Shown: in pieces, positions 1 to 15,283 of the stretch
Layout of the letters: every line of letters begins with the position of its first letter
Position numbering within the stretch: position 1 is the stretch's first letter
Made by a program: the position numbers and the translations under genes
Source of the DNA: Torreya grandis
Taxonomy: Eukaryota; Streptophyta; Pinopsida; Cupressales; Taxaceae
Reading direction: 5' to 3'
Length of the DNA: 64,000 bases
NCBI GenBank assembly: GCA_037957365.1
Contig: JARHVA010005489.1
Location: forward strand, 632,501-696,500
The notes under the pieces: generated by a model
Seen by the model: only the letters and a program-made list of their open reading frames with translations
Told to the model about the DNA's origin: nothing
The model's database searches: none

Positions 1-799
1 GATAGATTAATCTCATAATTTGTTAAAAAAAAACACCCTTGAGTAAAAAAATTCGTAAATTGGAAATTTCAATTTCCACTAGTTGTCTAAGTCCACAAGG
101 AATATTACAATTTTATGACATATGATCAACAACTTTACTCCAAATCTACAATTAGTTGTTTCTTATACAACAATGTATTTTAATTGATTTCATAATATGA
201 TACATACTTGTTAGGGTATTAATATAAAACATACTAACAATAAGTAAAGACTTAAAAATACAATCAAACTTGATATTAACAACAAGGAATAGTCTATCGA
301 CAAGTATAATAGGAGGTGCCTTCTATTTTTGGGAGTATATAATACAATTTTGATTCTATTTAATATAAAACATAAGCAATCAATCTCAATGTCGAAATCC
401 ATAAAAAAACAAAATTATATCTATATTTGAAACCTTAAGTTGATTTTGGCTTCAACCTTCACAAATGATTTTTTCTTCTAGAGTGATTCGTCCATACACC
501 CAAAAGGAAGATACTTTGCCATTAACTTTGGCACAAATAAATTTCCATTCCACCCAACTTACTTGTCAAAAAACCAATAAGGATTAAACACATACATTCA
601 TCAAGCATGTCATCCTAGAAACCTATGCAAAGACACAACACAACACATTAGAGTCAAAATCACGTTTTGACAATGAGGAGGCATTACTAATTTATGGTAG
701 GGTATTACATTCACCCCTCTAGAAAATGGCATCGTCCTCGATGTTCTCATAATAAAACATGTATTGGAATCATCCACATTCTATAATTTTATAATCCAC
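1..799. other. Unassigned AT-rich sequence left of the LTR A copy
   Basis: I see no supportable gene here. The stretch is AT-rich with short ORFs only. Similarity to the other LTR copies in the window begins near 800 (tctatgtggatctaatccaa, compare 47550), so this part is either a truncated end of that repeat or unrelated flanking DNA. Confidence 0.5.
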
Positions 800-1972
800 C
801 ACTAAGTAGCTCTATGTGGATCTAATCCAACCTTAATTTCTTTATGCAATTTGGAATTTGAAAATATCCTTTTATGTTTCTTCATTCTCAAACTTAGTGA
901 CATGTGCCCATGTCCCTTTTATTATGACCCCTTGGCCTACTTTACATGCCTCATGTGTTTGTATGTATGATTTCATGTATGTGTCATGGACATGAAAATT
1001 GTCTCTTAATTATTACATTGACATCTAGTTTTTGATGCCATGAGGGACATCATGTATCTAGTCTTACTCCTTGGGTGCATTGATGGACATCATAACCTAT
1101 CCCTTAGGTAGTTTACTCATATTATATTCAGATTTATTATTCATATACATCATTACATTTTTATATCTATCTTGAAAACCATGTGAATACTACATCATAC
1201 ATTACCAACTTATGCTTAGATTATTTTACATTCTGATATCTTATGTACACATTATATTGGTTTATCATAAATCACATGTTTTCAATCTAACACATGATGC
1301 ATAGCTTTTATTTTGATGATAGTTATTATATACATTCAACAAAAACCCTCAAAAGAGGGGCATTCATAGGGGTTTATCATGGAGCTCAAACCATCCTAAT
1401 GCACTAAGAACATAGTTTTTATCATGTAGCTAGAGATTATAGATCTCAAATTTAAGAAAACATAGTGAAAAATAGTCACGTATAGATCAATTTTAGTTTT
1501 GCATATAAAACAAAATAGTTAGTCAACAACACAACATCAAGGAAATTACCAAGTATATTACTATACAAGGGACTGAATTACTATCCAATAGAATAAACAA
1601 AAAATTATACAATTTACATAAACTTATAGTAGTTATAGTTTAGGTTTGTAGAGTTTCAGTCATATATTCTCAGAAAAATAAAGTATATACTCATTTTTCA
1701 CATAGATTACATACGTTTTGCTTAGGTTGGGGGAGTCATGCATGGCATGGAAACTCCCATTTTATTTTCAGATACACACATAATTTATTATGATTCATTA
1801 CATAATCCATTTGCATAGATATTAATTTTGGGGGAATGTGTGTGGCACATTATTCCCATATGTTTAGTTTGACACCAATATTATCAAATCAAATGATAGC
1901 TCCATGTTATTACTCTAGACATTATTTTCACTAGTTCTTTACAATATTGATGCCTTTTCAATATACAATAGT
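800..1972 (+). repeat. LTR A, left part (interrupted long LTR of the A/C/B family)
   Basis: This part aligns by eye, in the same orientation, with 47550-48682 of LTR B and more loosely with 41690-42700 of LTR C. Shared landmarks are acatgtgcccatgtcccttt, gatgccatgagggacatcat, the 'gaggggcattcataggggtt' segment near 1360, and the 'gggggaatgtgtgtggcaca' segment near 1830. The repeat stops at 1972, where gypsy 1 begins, and resumes at 35270. Its 5' end appears truncated compared with copies C and B. Orientation is set by the gag remnant after LTR A (38.6-40.5 kb). Confidence 0.75.
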
Positions 1973-2613
1973 TGATAGTGATAAAATTTAAATGTAAAAC
2001 CTTTTCTATGTACAAGAATATCCTTAAAAAGATACATCTATATTATGTTTGTAGGTTGTTAGAAGTTGCTAAGAGAATCTCTAAGTTGGTCAAGAATCAA
2101 CTAAATGAGATATGAAGAAATATTTGTAATGACATAAGTATAAGTTAAAACCATAATAATTAATGCCTATATGTATTTGTTAATAATGCAATAGAAGGGT
2201 TGAAAAGTGTGTGAGTAAAAATAATAGTGACTATTTTTTTTATTCTAGAAATTTTGCATGGAATATTGATAGAATTGGGGCTTGATCTATGGAGGTTTCT
2301 TTATTGTAATCCCTAGTACTAGATCCTCTATTTGAATTCTAAGAATTTTTACTCTTTTATTATATAATCGTAGATCTCTTTATGTTATTATGAAATTTTA
2401 TTTTATTATTATTCTCTGATGTGTATTTTTTTCTATATGTATAAGTAGTTTACATCATACATTGATCTATTAAATAACTATATTTAGCTATGATAAACCT
2501 TATATTGTTTCAAAATTTTGATTAAAACAACCTATAATATTTTGATGTAACTTTGCACACTTTATCATCGTAATTAGTATGTTCTAGTGAAAACCCAGAA
2601 ACCTCTACTAACA
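1973..2613 (+). repeat. 5' LTR of gypsy element 1
   Basis: The LTR begins TGATAGTGATAAAATTTAAATG and ends ...CTACTAACA. It matches 14698-14760 followed by 34673-35269 along its length. Common segments include 'taggttgttag', 'gttaaaaccata', 'aaaaataatagtga', 'ttgtaatccctagtactaga' and 'gtgaaaaccca'. The TG...CA ends are conserved in both copies. At ~640 bp it is much shorter than the other LTRs in the window. Confidence 0.8.
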
Positions 2614-2614
2614 A

Positions 2615-2627
2615 TAGTGATATGAGC
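2615..2627 (+). promoter_or_regulatory. Possible degenerate primer-binding site
   Basis: Directly after the 5' LTR the sequence tagtgatatgagc loosely resembles the tRNA-Met primer-binding site common in plant LTR elements (TGGTATCAGAGC), with one insertion and several changes. Its position is right but the match is weak. Confidence 0.3.
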
Positions 2628-2879
2628 ATCAAACTCACTATTTGATGATATTATAAGGTGGTTACCTATTCAAAAAGATATGGAATACTAGATAAATTAA
2701 AAAATAGTTGAGTTTGTGTAGAAACAAGCTTAGATAATAGGGTGTTCTAAACAATAGATTGTGTAGGAACATATTTGTGGTGATTTTTATGAGATATTCT
2801 TGTGCAAATTACCTAGATTTCTATTTGATTGGTTGCCTCATCTAGAACATCATTATTTTATATCTTATGTGATTGTTGA

Positions 2880-5720
<2,841 letters not shown>

Positions 5721-6139
5721 ATTCCACGTTGTAGGTAGTAATTAGAAAATAACATGTATAATAGGGGTTACCTCTATTGTAAATTACCAAAGACTTGGGT
5801 ATTAGAAAGCCATGACAAAATAGGTATCTTGAGCCTATGATTGAAAAAGTATTGATGTGGTAAGCTACATATATTTTGAAGATAATCTAGAAATAAGGGA
5901 TGAATGAAGGGGATGATCCATCTCTTGATGTACAGATGTATGGCTAGATAATATGTATATTAAGATAGGATAGGGTTGTCATTACATTTATGGATTTAAT
6001 AAAACTCCTTAGTATGTTGTGTAATGAAGATATCTCCCAAAATATCATGAATTTGCTCCATAAACTTCTAGAATGTGCATAGAAAGGCCATCAACAAATA
6101 GATAAGTTAATTTCATTTCTAAAGACCAAGAAACCTTAG

Positions 6140-6480
6140 GATATTGATGCAAAGATGGACATAGAGATAATTAGTTATGAAATAACCAACACTATATTCA
6201 TCTTTAGAAGCACTATAAATATCATCCCTGAATTCACTTGGGAAGCCTTAGGAAGACTTGCATTGAGTTATAGTCCTATCACACTTAGCCTTGTAGACTA
6301 TAGAATAGTTAAACCTATTGTTCACCTAGAGGATGTAGAAATCAAATTCACATAACTTACTCTTTGAGGTAATTTTAAATTGATTGATATGAAAATAAAT
6401 GAGACTCACTACCCTATGTTGATATGGAAGAAGTGGCCCTAGGATGGGTGTATGACTATCACCATAATCATGAATAAGTT
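6140..6480 (+). pseudogene. Gypsy 1 aspartic protease remnant
   Basis: The protease would process the Gag-Pol polyprotein. The open segment at 6155-6355 reads STINIIPEFTWEALGR and then LVDYRIVKPIVHLEDVEI, followed in frame by a stop and GNFKLIDMKINETHYPMLIW. This is the typical retropepsin layout of plant gypsy elements (catalytic loop, then '...PI..LEDVEI', then '...YPMLLGR.W'). The catalytic D-S/T-G is not preserved: the residues before STIN read IFIFR. The family assignment is firm; the protein is dead. Confidence 0.7.
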
Positions 6481-7899
6481 AGAGTCTTATTGGGATGACA
6501 AGATCATTATCATTCATATGAATGATATTGAATAAAGGCCTTAAATCATCCCAAAAGAGCTAGAATTACTCTATGGTGGTATTCATTCTAGATGGATGAA
6601 GGTCATAGTTGAAGATAATTAGAAGGCTATGTGAGTAATAGATTACAGTTTCCTATACAAAAACACTATTCCATAGACTTAGATTCTTAGTGCATAATGG
6701 ATCTTGGGAAAGATGGGGATGAATATCATAGACATCCTTCAAAATATTAATAAGGATGTGTGATCAATGATGGTAAGATATCCAACATAATCTTATATAA
6801 ATTTTATATATCAGAGAGATCATACTAAGCAAGACTACATAGAACCAAATCTAGAGGGTGTTCTCCTACGAGATAGAGTTTATTCAATAAGTAAAAACTT
6901 AGACACCCATGTAATCAATTGGGTGAAAGGACATCATGAGTTGTGACCTTCGTGAATGGTATTTGTGATTGAGTGATAAAAACCCAAGTATTTTGTTATA
7001 GAAGATGTTGGCAAGTTCATCTTATGATTTGAATAGTATTTAATAGATGTGAACTAGAGGGTTAACACCCTCAACTATGAGATGAAGGGAATTGTTATAA
7101 ACTAGTGGGTCATCAATAAATATGAATATTTAACATGGAAATAAGCATGTTTATTGCTATTAACTTGATTCTATTTACCAAATACTATAAGAAAGAATGA
7201 TTTATTAATTAGGAGTGTGAATACCCAAAATGACATGTGTACAGGTGTATTAAGGATTAGATGTCAAAGGATATCACTCCTAAATATTATCCAAATAGCT
7301 TCATTTATACCTTAGGTAGTTTCCCTATAGCATGGTACATCCATCAGGAGTGAATAAGGGGAAAAAAGCATTGGGCATAGATCTAATATGATTTCATTCA
7401 AATGTTCATCTTTAAGAGTGATAAACCTCAGGTATAAGTGGTTTTACAAAAGATGATAATATTTATGTTCTATGGAAGAGTCAAAGAATTATTATTGGAA
7501 CTAGAACTAGGTTCACACTAAGTCATAAAAAATCTTGACACACATCCTACAGCTTCAAGAAGTTAGCTAAGGTGGGGCCCAAACATGGATTAAGCCCTAC
7601 CATAGGATATTGAATGAGAATGAGTAGTCTTCTAGGATGAAAATTGAGGACTACATAGCTATAGGGGATCTCTTTGAACTAGAGAGAGAGTTGGAGCCTC
7701 TACTATAACTAGTCATAGAGGAAATAAAGGAGTAAAAACTTGACACATATATTTCCCAAAATTTTAAGGAAAATGGATACTCTACGATTTCATTACTGAA
7801 GAAGAATGCATGTTGTATCAGGAACCATTAAAGGAACGCATCATGAATATTGGAATATAAGATGGACCTAAAATGGCACATGTGGGAGACTATTGGATG

Positions 7900-9300
7900 T
7901 AAGTAGATATCTCAAAGGTTTTACATTTATTTAGAGACTATCAAGATGTATTTCCTATAACCTTCACATAAGTCAAAGGAATTGAACCATATTTGGGGGA
8001 AATTCACATAGATATAAAGGAGTGCATATGGCCAATCAATAATAAACCATATTGGTTGAACCGCAACATGAAGATGAAAGTGAAAGATTAAATATATTGA
8101 TGTAAGAAGTAGGCATTACCTTCATGGTTAATAAAGCTAATTGGGTTATCCCCATGGTAGTATAGATAAAAAAGACTAGGCAGATATGCATATATGAAGA
8201 TTACCACATCCTCAATGATTTTTGTGTCAATGACCCATTTCTAATTCCCTTTATAGATGGTGTTTTATAGGTGTTTTCATGGCATGAATTTTTCTTATTC
8301 ATAGATGGATTTCATTGTTACCATTAGATACCCATTGTAGGAGAATAAAAGACCAAAAACACATTCATAATAGAATAGGGTTCTTTATCTTAAATGTCAT
8401 ACCATTTGGACTAAAAAATACACCTGTAGTGTTCTCTAGAGTTGTGTTGATTACATTTAAGGTTTTCATCCATGATTTCCTAGAAGTATACTTAGATGAT
8501 TGGGTAGTGTTATCTTTGTTTAAGAAACATTTATCAAAACTTAGATTAATTTTAAATATATGTAGAGCATTGTGAATAGTGATAAATTTGAATAAATGTT
8601 TCTTTTTCACACCCTTTAGTGTTTTATTAGGTCATGTAGTGTGTATTAAAGGAATTCTGGTAGAACAAGCTAAGATCATAGTCATTGTGGGTATGGCACC
8701 ACCTAAGACTTCAAAAAATGTGCAATATTTTATGGGACATACATGTTAATACCATAAATTGATAAATAAGTATGCCAATATATCATCCCCTATAGAGAAG
8801 ATGCTATGAGAAGGATTCTAGTTTATCTGGACAGAGGACTATAAGATTACATTTGTTGATTTAAAGCAAATACTAGTGACTATTTTGATCCTAGTTTTTC
8901 TAGATTGGAGTAAATATTTTCACATGAATGTGTATTCCTTAGGGATATTAGCTGGATTAGTACTCACATATTTAGGATAATGAGGATTGGATTATCCAAA
9001 CCAATTTTCAAGAAGAAAATAGTCAGCCACAAAAAAGAATTATATGATAACTAAGTATGAAGCCTTGGTGATAGTTTTCACACTATAAAAGTTTAGGTAC
9101 TAATTATTAGCCACACAATTTGAATTGTTCAATGATCATCAAGCTTTGAAATAATTGGTGAACAAGCTGATGTTGGGAGGATGAATATCACACTAGTTGA
9201 TGGTTTTATAAGTATTTCAATTCTAGATTAATGTCAAACTAGGTCAGGAGAATATCAATTTGAACCATCTTAGCCAACTCAATAATGGTGAGGAACCTAA
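7900..9300 (+). pseudogene. Gypsy 1 reverse transcriptase / RNase H remnant
   Basis: RT copies the element RNA into DNA. The open segment 8315-8575 holds RT domains 4-5: GFFILNVIPFGLKNTPVVFS, then FIHDFLEVYLDDWVVLS with the catalytic YLDD box, then HLSKLRLILNICRA. Upstream (about 8030-8260) lies the start of the RT fold with several TAG/TAA stops. Downstream, EDYKITFVDLKQILVTILIL (near 8840) and following sequence correspond to the RT-RNase H connection and RNase H. Order and motifs identify Ty3/gypsy. Stops in almost every 30-60 codons make it non-functional. Confidence 0.8.
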
Positions 9301-9429
9301 GGAATTCCAAGATGAGTCACTGGATGAAAACCTACTTAGGGTGACTATGATTTTAGAGAAACTAAAATAGATCACATAGGTTTTTAAACAAGGGACATTC
9401 CCCAAACACTATATAGAGAGAGATAAGAA

Positions 9430-10615
9430 ATAGTTGATTACCAGAGCTCTTCGATATAGTATTATTAATGTATTTTTGTACTTCTTAGGTAAATATAAAG
9501 TGTTATGTAGAGTGGATCTATATCACACACATGTGAATATAATGGATGAAGAACATGAAGGAGTTACAGGAGTTCACTTCATAAGCGATACAACTATGAG
9601 GAAAATCTTACAAAGTGGAATTTGTTGTTCCTAATTATTTCAAGATACATAAAGAATATCATATAATTATGATGTATGCCATAGGATGGGGAAGCCACAC
9701 TAGTGGAATGAGATCAATTTACATCCCATGTTAGTTTAACATCCATTTTAATAGTGGGGGATTGAATTTTTAAGACCAATAAAACCTCTAAGTAAATGCA
9801 GTAATGTAAGGTACATAATCTCTATGATAGAATACTTTAAAAAATGGGTAGAAGCTGTTATGATTCTAAGTTGTGGTGTAAATGACACAACCAAATTATT
9901 ATATGATAACATCATCACTAGGTTTAACTTACCTATTAAATTGTTAAGCTATATAAGAAATAAATTTACAAATAAGACCATTAAGAGCCTCAGAGATGAG
10001 TTCATGATATTGCATCATAAAATCACAACTTATCATCCACAGGTGAATGGCCAAGCTGAATATACAAACAAGGTGATAGGTAATATGTTTATTAAGATAT
10101 GAAATTTGAATCAATATTACTATGAGAATAGGCTTAGAAAATTCATGTGGGCTTATCACATGCATTACAAATGTGCAATAGGTTTTACACCATTCCAATT
10201 GTTCTATGGGTTGAAATCAGTGATGCCTATAGAATATGTGCTTCCCAATCTGTGATTCATAAATGTGCTATGAGTGGGTGATCAAGATTTATTGACTAAT
10301 AGGTTGTTGGACTCGAATCACATGGGTGAAGTGAGATGCAGAGTAGTATGGGACTAATATATAAATAAGCGTATCTAGAAGGCATGCCATGATAAAAATC
10401 TATGAATAAAGTAATTATAGGTAAATCAACTTTATTTCTTTATATGATAGTAGGTTCAAAGTTTTCCCTAAAAAGCTTAACATCATATGGAAAGTCCCCT
10501 ACATAATTCATAAAATGTCATAGCCTAGAATAGTGGTCTTGAAATATTTGTAGGGAAATGTCTTACTAGGTTGGGTAAATGGCTTTAGGTTGAAGTCTTA
10601 CTGCCATTAATATAG
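9430..10615 (+). pseudogene. Gypsy 1 integrase remnant
   Basis: The N-terminal zinc-binding part is seen as LYHTHVNIMDEEHEGVTGVH and TMRKILQSGI (9434-9634). The core lies at 9760-10102: WGIEF, IEYFKKWVEA, NIITRFNLPIKLLS, then TTYHPQVNGQAEYTNKVIG. The Glu of the DDE triad is present in GQAEYTN. The first Asp appears as Glu in WGIEF, and the usual second Asp position reads LSYIRNKF, so two of three catalytic residues are lost. A GPY/F-type C-terminal domain follows at about 10450-10615 (KLNIIWKVPYIIHKMS, then GNVLLGWVNGFRLKSYC). Confidence 0.8.
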
Positions 10616-10839
10616 TAAAACATGGAATAAAGGTTATATATCACATCAAGTATATGTTATTCATGATTGAAATCATTGATTTTATAATAGTTAGGGTATT
10701 ATGATTTTTAGCACATGTGAGGAAAATATAAGTATGTGTGTATAGAGGTAAGGGATAAGACGGATATAATATTAACTAGAAGGTTCCATCATTAAGGATG
10801 CATTGAAGTAATGAGACATGGTGGCCAAATGATTAAAAT

Positions 10840-13800
10840 ACATGGACATAAATTAAGCTTTAGAAGGACATGAACATCCAAATATTGAATTGCACATTTT
10901 TATGTCAAACATAGTTGAAGGGGTGAAACCATTAGCATTAGCATCACCACATAGACTCCATAACATATATGTGGAGCGGTTGATCTGATTGCTTACTTTT
11001 GGGAAAATTAGAGATGTAATGGATGTATTTTTGAGTTGATACAATGAGGGCAAAATTTATCTCTCCTAATAAATAACTATTAACATTAATATGACTATGA
11101 TGGCAAGGTTGATAGGAATGGCTGTGAGGGGTAAATCTAAATCCCATTACAAATCAAGAATGCCACTAATCCTTCTAGAGATACAGGAAAAGTACTCCTA
11201 AATATTACAAGGATTTCCATTCGAGGGCATTGATGATGTCTTAGAGTAGATTTTATTATAATTCATTTCACAAAGATTTGGGTAGAGAATCAAGGATCTT
11301 AAATAGGATATAAAAGGGGTCATTGATATTTCCCATCAAATGATCAATTTGAATGAGGAATTAAATTGGTTTCAATTCTTGGTCAATGAACTCACTCTAA
11401 ATATTGATAAAGTTTTAGTGACAATGAAGTAAACTTTATAGTACCAATTTTTGGTATTGTTGAAAGTATTTCTATAGTGGATGTAACTCAATGATGAAGT
11501 TCATCCTAACATCAACTACTGAGTAGATGTGTAGTTCAAGAACCTCACTTAGACCCAAGGGAGTACCTATTTTTGGCATAAATTCAAGTTCACCAAATGG
11601 TATAATGACTTGGTGGAGGTAATTATATCCAACCATTGTATACTACCCAACATCATGTAGTATTTGGTCTAATATGTGCTCATCATGAAGATCCCAAAGG
11701 GCATTTCCATCAAAATTCATGAAATTCATGAGGTACTATGTCTATGACTCATATTTTATCATCATATATATGGCACATATTTAGGTAAACAAATAAAAAA
11801 AATTAAAACAATGAGATAAACCCCATTATATATGGTACCACCACCTATTCTAGACCCTAAAACTATAATTTTACAACCTTCAACCATAGATGCACCAATC
11901 AAAAATACCAAAAAGTGCAAGCTACCTAAGGGAAGAATATGTCTATCTCTTCCAAAGCATAAGACTCATAAATAGATCACCTGGTTAGATGACCCAAGCA
12001 TACCCAAAATCAGTGGGCTTTATAATTTTCCTCACATGGGCACCAATGCAAAACAGGTCTACAAAATAATGATGGTCAATATGGTTAGAGATCTATATGA
12101 AAATGAAGAAGAAAAATAATATTTTTTTATGGAAAGCAGTGAGCACCATGTAGGTGTAAAATAGATTTCCATAAAATCTATAGATTGATTTACCCACCTA
12201 CCTTAATTCCATCATCATAGATATAGTGGTTGAAGATTCCAAATTATAGTGCATTTATAAAACATTGGAGATAAGAAGAGCAACTATAAGCCCATGAAAA
12301 TAAATATCTATAGAATATAAAACCCTAAAATAACTTATATGGTATATACAAACCTCATCTAGCCATCAAAAATCTATGTTAGACACCCTAACTATTCCTA
12401 CACAAGCCATTAGAGAGTTTTTGATGGGAGAGCAACAAGTGTAGGAAGCTGACACCCCAAAACCAACAACATGCCTAGTTCATAAGGGTTAGGTTTCTTA
12501 GGTAGAGGTGAAAACTACCATCATCAGTTCCTCACCATCTCACTCTAAGGAGGCCAAGATAAAAATAAAGGAAGTATCACTTGAATATCATACTATGGAA
12601 TAATAACAAGTTGTACATGAGGAAGTATAGAGAGAAGTTGAGTGTCACATGCACAAAGAAGAAAAGTGTGAGGCTAAGGCAAAGGCTAAATGGAGGGTAG
12701 AGGAGGAGAGTAGGAATAAGAGGAAGCCGACAATAGTCTAAAGAATTAGAAGATCACAATATAACTAAGGATGTCAAGGCACAAATACAACAATAAAAGG
12801 AATAAGAGATGATGAAAAGGTAGTAAGAAGTTGTAGATGCAAAATAAGCCAAATGATATCAACAAACAGTAGAATAATAACACAGGGATGATGAATTAGG
12901 AGTAAAGTGTATATAAAATGAATTATAAAATGAATAAAAAAGAAAAATCTTATGAAAGAGAAATCACATTAGTAGGGTGAGGTCCAAGAATGGAAACATA
13001 AGGCATAGATAGAAGATGCCGCTAAGAAAGCATAAGAATACATTGAAAAGTAAGTGCAAGAAGAGGATACGAAGAAGGCACAAGAAGATGCTATAAAGTA
13101 GGCACATGAGGATGATTTGAATAATAGTATAAAGGAAGCCCAAGAAGATACTATAAAATAACAATATGAACCAACTTAATTAAGATCCATTACAATGTAG
13201 ACATCTCAAGGGATGCTCTAAATATAGGTCAGAGCCACTATGGTTGCCTCACAAGATGATAATGCTCCATCCATCATGTCTAACATTTGGTTGTGGGATG
13301 TGCTAGAAACCTCTAATGACAACCCCTTTTTATTTTCCAATAGACCCATTGAGGATAAAACCTATGAGTAAAATATATGCATGACTCACCCTAAATCCTT
13401 CCACAATAGAAACATCCTTAGATGTTTCCTAAATACCATTGTCTAAACATCTTGAAGGTGCCACTCTATTATAAGAATTTATTTCATAAAAATAAGTTAC
13501 ACTGGAGTGTAAATTAAATAAGCTTGAGGATATAGATTTTGAAGTCAAGTAATTGATGTACATTATTAGGAAGGCCATAAAGGATGCCTATCTCAACCTA
13601 TACACATAGTTGATTATTGATTCCTCACTCTTGAATAATGACCAACTTTCTCTTATATTTAATAATCTCACTAAAAATTGGTAGACCTTCAGTGAGATGA
13701 ATATCATCAAAAAGGGGAAATCCATCAAATCTAAGATTGAGGTCCTTTTTGAGTTGCTAGCTAAGTGTTAGACCATTATAGATACTGCTCAGGCTCAAGC

Positions 13801-14100
13801 TATGCAACTTAAACTTTAGTTACTAGATTGGAAGAAGTATTTGGATAATGTTTAGACCAAAACACAACCCAAATTTACCATAGCTAATTTTACACAAGTT
13901 AGAATCATATAACCTAATGTATCTATGACTACGATGGATGTTTCACTATAAACTGCACCTAGTGTGATAGATACAGTCATACAGAGTATGTAAACATGGG
14001 AGAACTAGATTATGTGCACCTCCTTCACTGTGTGTAAGAGCAAAGAAACATTGATAATATATCACAACTACACAAATAAATCATAACCAAATTAAACATA
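10840..14100 (+). pseudogene. Extra ORF of gypsy 1 between integrase and 3' LTR
   Basis: About 3.2 kb after integrase reads as protein-like sequence on the + strand in long stretches broken mainly by TAG/TAA. Readable parts are HEHPNIELHIFMSNIVEGVK (~10870), ISHQMINLNEELNWFQFLVN (~11330), DPSIPKISGLYNFPHMGTN (~11990), an Ala/Glu/Lys-rich region at 12960-13160 likely to form a coiled coil (KKAQEDAIK, NNSIKEAQEDTIK), and KKGKSIKSKIEVLFELLAK (~13710). I do not recognise the family. Several plant gypsy lineages (Athila, Ogre/Tat, SIRE-like) carry an extra ORF at this place, sometimes called env-like, but I see no signal peptide or clear membrane segment. Frameshifts are likely, so it could be more than one ORF. 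Confidence 0.5.
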
Positions 14101-14697
14101 GTGAAAAATAATCTATTTGATATGGCTAACATAAATATTCAGCAACTATTGGGCACTCAATCTCCACTATGTGATATTATACATAGGACTAAAGAAGCTC
14201 TCCTGAACTGGAAGTATACAAGGATGAGTTGGTCCTCATCGACACAAGCATTACACCATTGGTAGATGATCCCAAGATCATTCCACCAAGCTAGTTGTGA
14301 TATTTCATCCAATAAAAAAAGTGTACCACTAATTAGTCTATGTAGATTACTCCATCTCCTCATGCCAATTGATACTTGCACATGATTAGACATTAGGAAA
14401 TTTTGATATATATATTTTTTTGTAATTAGAAGTTTATTTAGTACAAAGGAGATCCAAGAGGTTAAAAACCCATCAACGGAATCCACTTAGTCAAGGGTAG
14501 TAGACTAGTATGTTACTTAGTTGAAAACCTAAAGGGCAACTACGTAGTGTGTCATGGGTGAAAATTAGTTAACCAACACCTTGAGTGAACTCCAAAAATC
14601 CTATGGGCTTCTACAATTTGTAAATTTTCTCAATTTTTGGATAGATTACCTCTACAATGCTATCTTTGGATTAGATAACATTTTAAGCATAGGAACA
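14101..14697 (+). other. 3' untranslated tail of gypsy 1 before its 3' LTR
   Basis: No gene is seen. This stretch lies between the decayed extra ORF and the start of the 3' LTR (TGTTAG at 14698). The usual polypurine tract is not clear; the last bases before the LTR read agcataggaaca. Confidence 0.4.
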
Positions 14698-14760
14698 TGT
14701 TAGAAGTAAAAGTTAAATGTAAAATTATTTATATGTATGAGAATTCCCTATGGTAAATAT
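14698..14760 (+). repeat. 3' LTR of gypsy 1, first 63 bp
   Basis: TGTTAGAAGTAAAAGTTAAA aligns base for base with the start of the 5' LTR at 1973 (TGATAGTGATAAAATTTAAA), with a few changes. Similarity breaks off at about 14760, where the inverted repeat of the Penelope-like element begins, and resumes at 34673. The last 13 bases (ctatggtaaatat, 14748-14760) recur as ctatggaaatat at 34661-34672, the likely target-site duplication of the PLE. Confidence 0.75.
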
Positions 14761-14762
14761 AG

Positions 14763-15283
14763 TTGTAGTAATAATCTTCTAGAAAAACTATGACAAGTTT
14801 TGAATCTCAACACATTTCAAATCCACTTTTGTGATCCTTTATCATGTAAATAATTTATGTAAGAACAATAGAACAACACCCTTTAAAATCTGGAAGAAAA
14901 TATCCATTACAAAAAGATTGCTAAAAATTAACCAACTAGCTGTTATCAAAAATTGTTAAAAATAAAAATAAAAAAGATTTATTGAAATTAACCAACTAAT
15001 CATTATCCAAAATTGTTGAAAATGAAAATAAAAAAATAAAATAACAAATAAAGAAGTTACCTAATTCATAATGGAAATCAATTAATATAATTTAAATCTA
15101 TAAGCATGTTATAACATTTTAAATTAAATTTATAATAATGTTATAACATTATAAATTAGTTATAAATAAATAAATTTTAAAAATAAACAAATTTTAATAT
15201 TTATAAATTATCATTTATTTAAAATTTACTATAATTATTACTCAATAATTAAATATATTTCTAAATTATGAAAAGACAAAGTA
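14763..15283. repeat. Left inverted repeat of the Penelope-like element
   Basis: About 520 bp reading as the reverse complement of 34131-34655. Matching pieces include 'taataatcttctagaaaaac' against revcomp of 34627-34649, 'caacaccctttaaaatctgg', 'ttaaccaacta', 'agaagttacctaattcataa' and 'tattactc'. The repeat runs almost up to the DKG codons of the ORF. PLEs commonly carry terminal repeats (pseudo-LTRs) in direct or inverted order, so this fits the family. Confidence 0.85.

Noticed and set aside
211..402. 63-codon ORF on the - strand at the left edge
   Set aside because: Leu/Ile/Ser-rich product of AT-rich DNA with no recognisable motif.
8365..8610. 81-codon ORF on the - strand
   Set aside because: It is the antisense shadow of the gypsy 1 RT segment at 8315-8575.
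14157..14486. 109-codon ORF on the - strand
   Set aside because: It lies opposite the tail of gypsy 1; the + strand shows continuing element sequence and the - strand reading has no recognisable domain.
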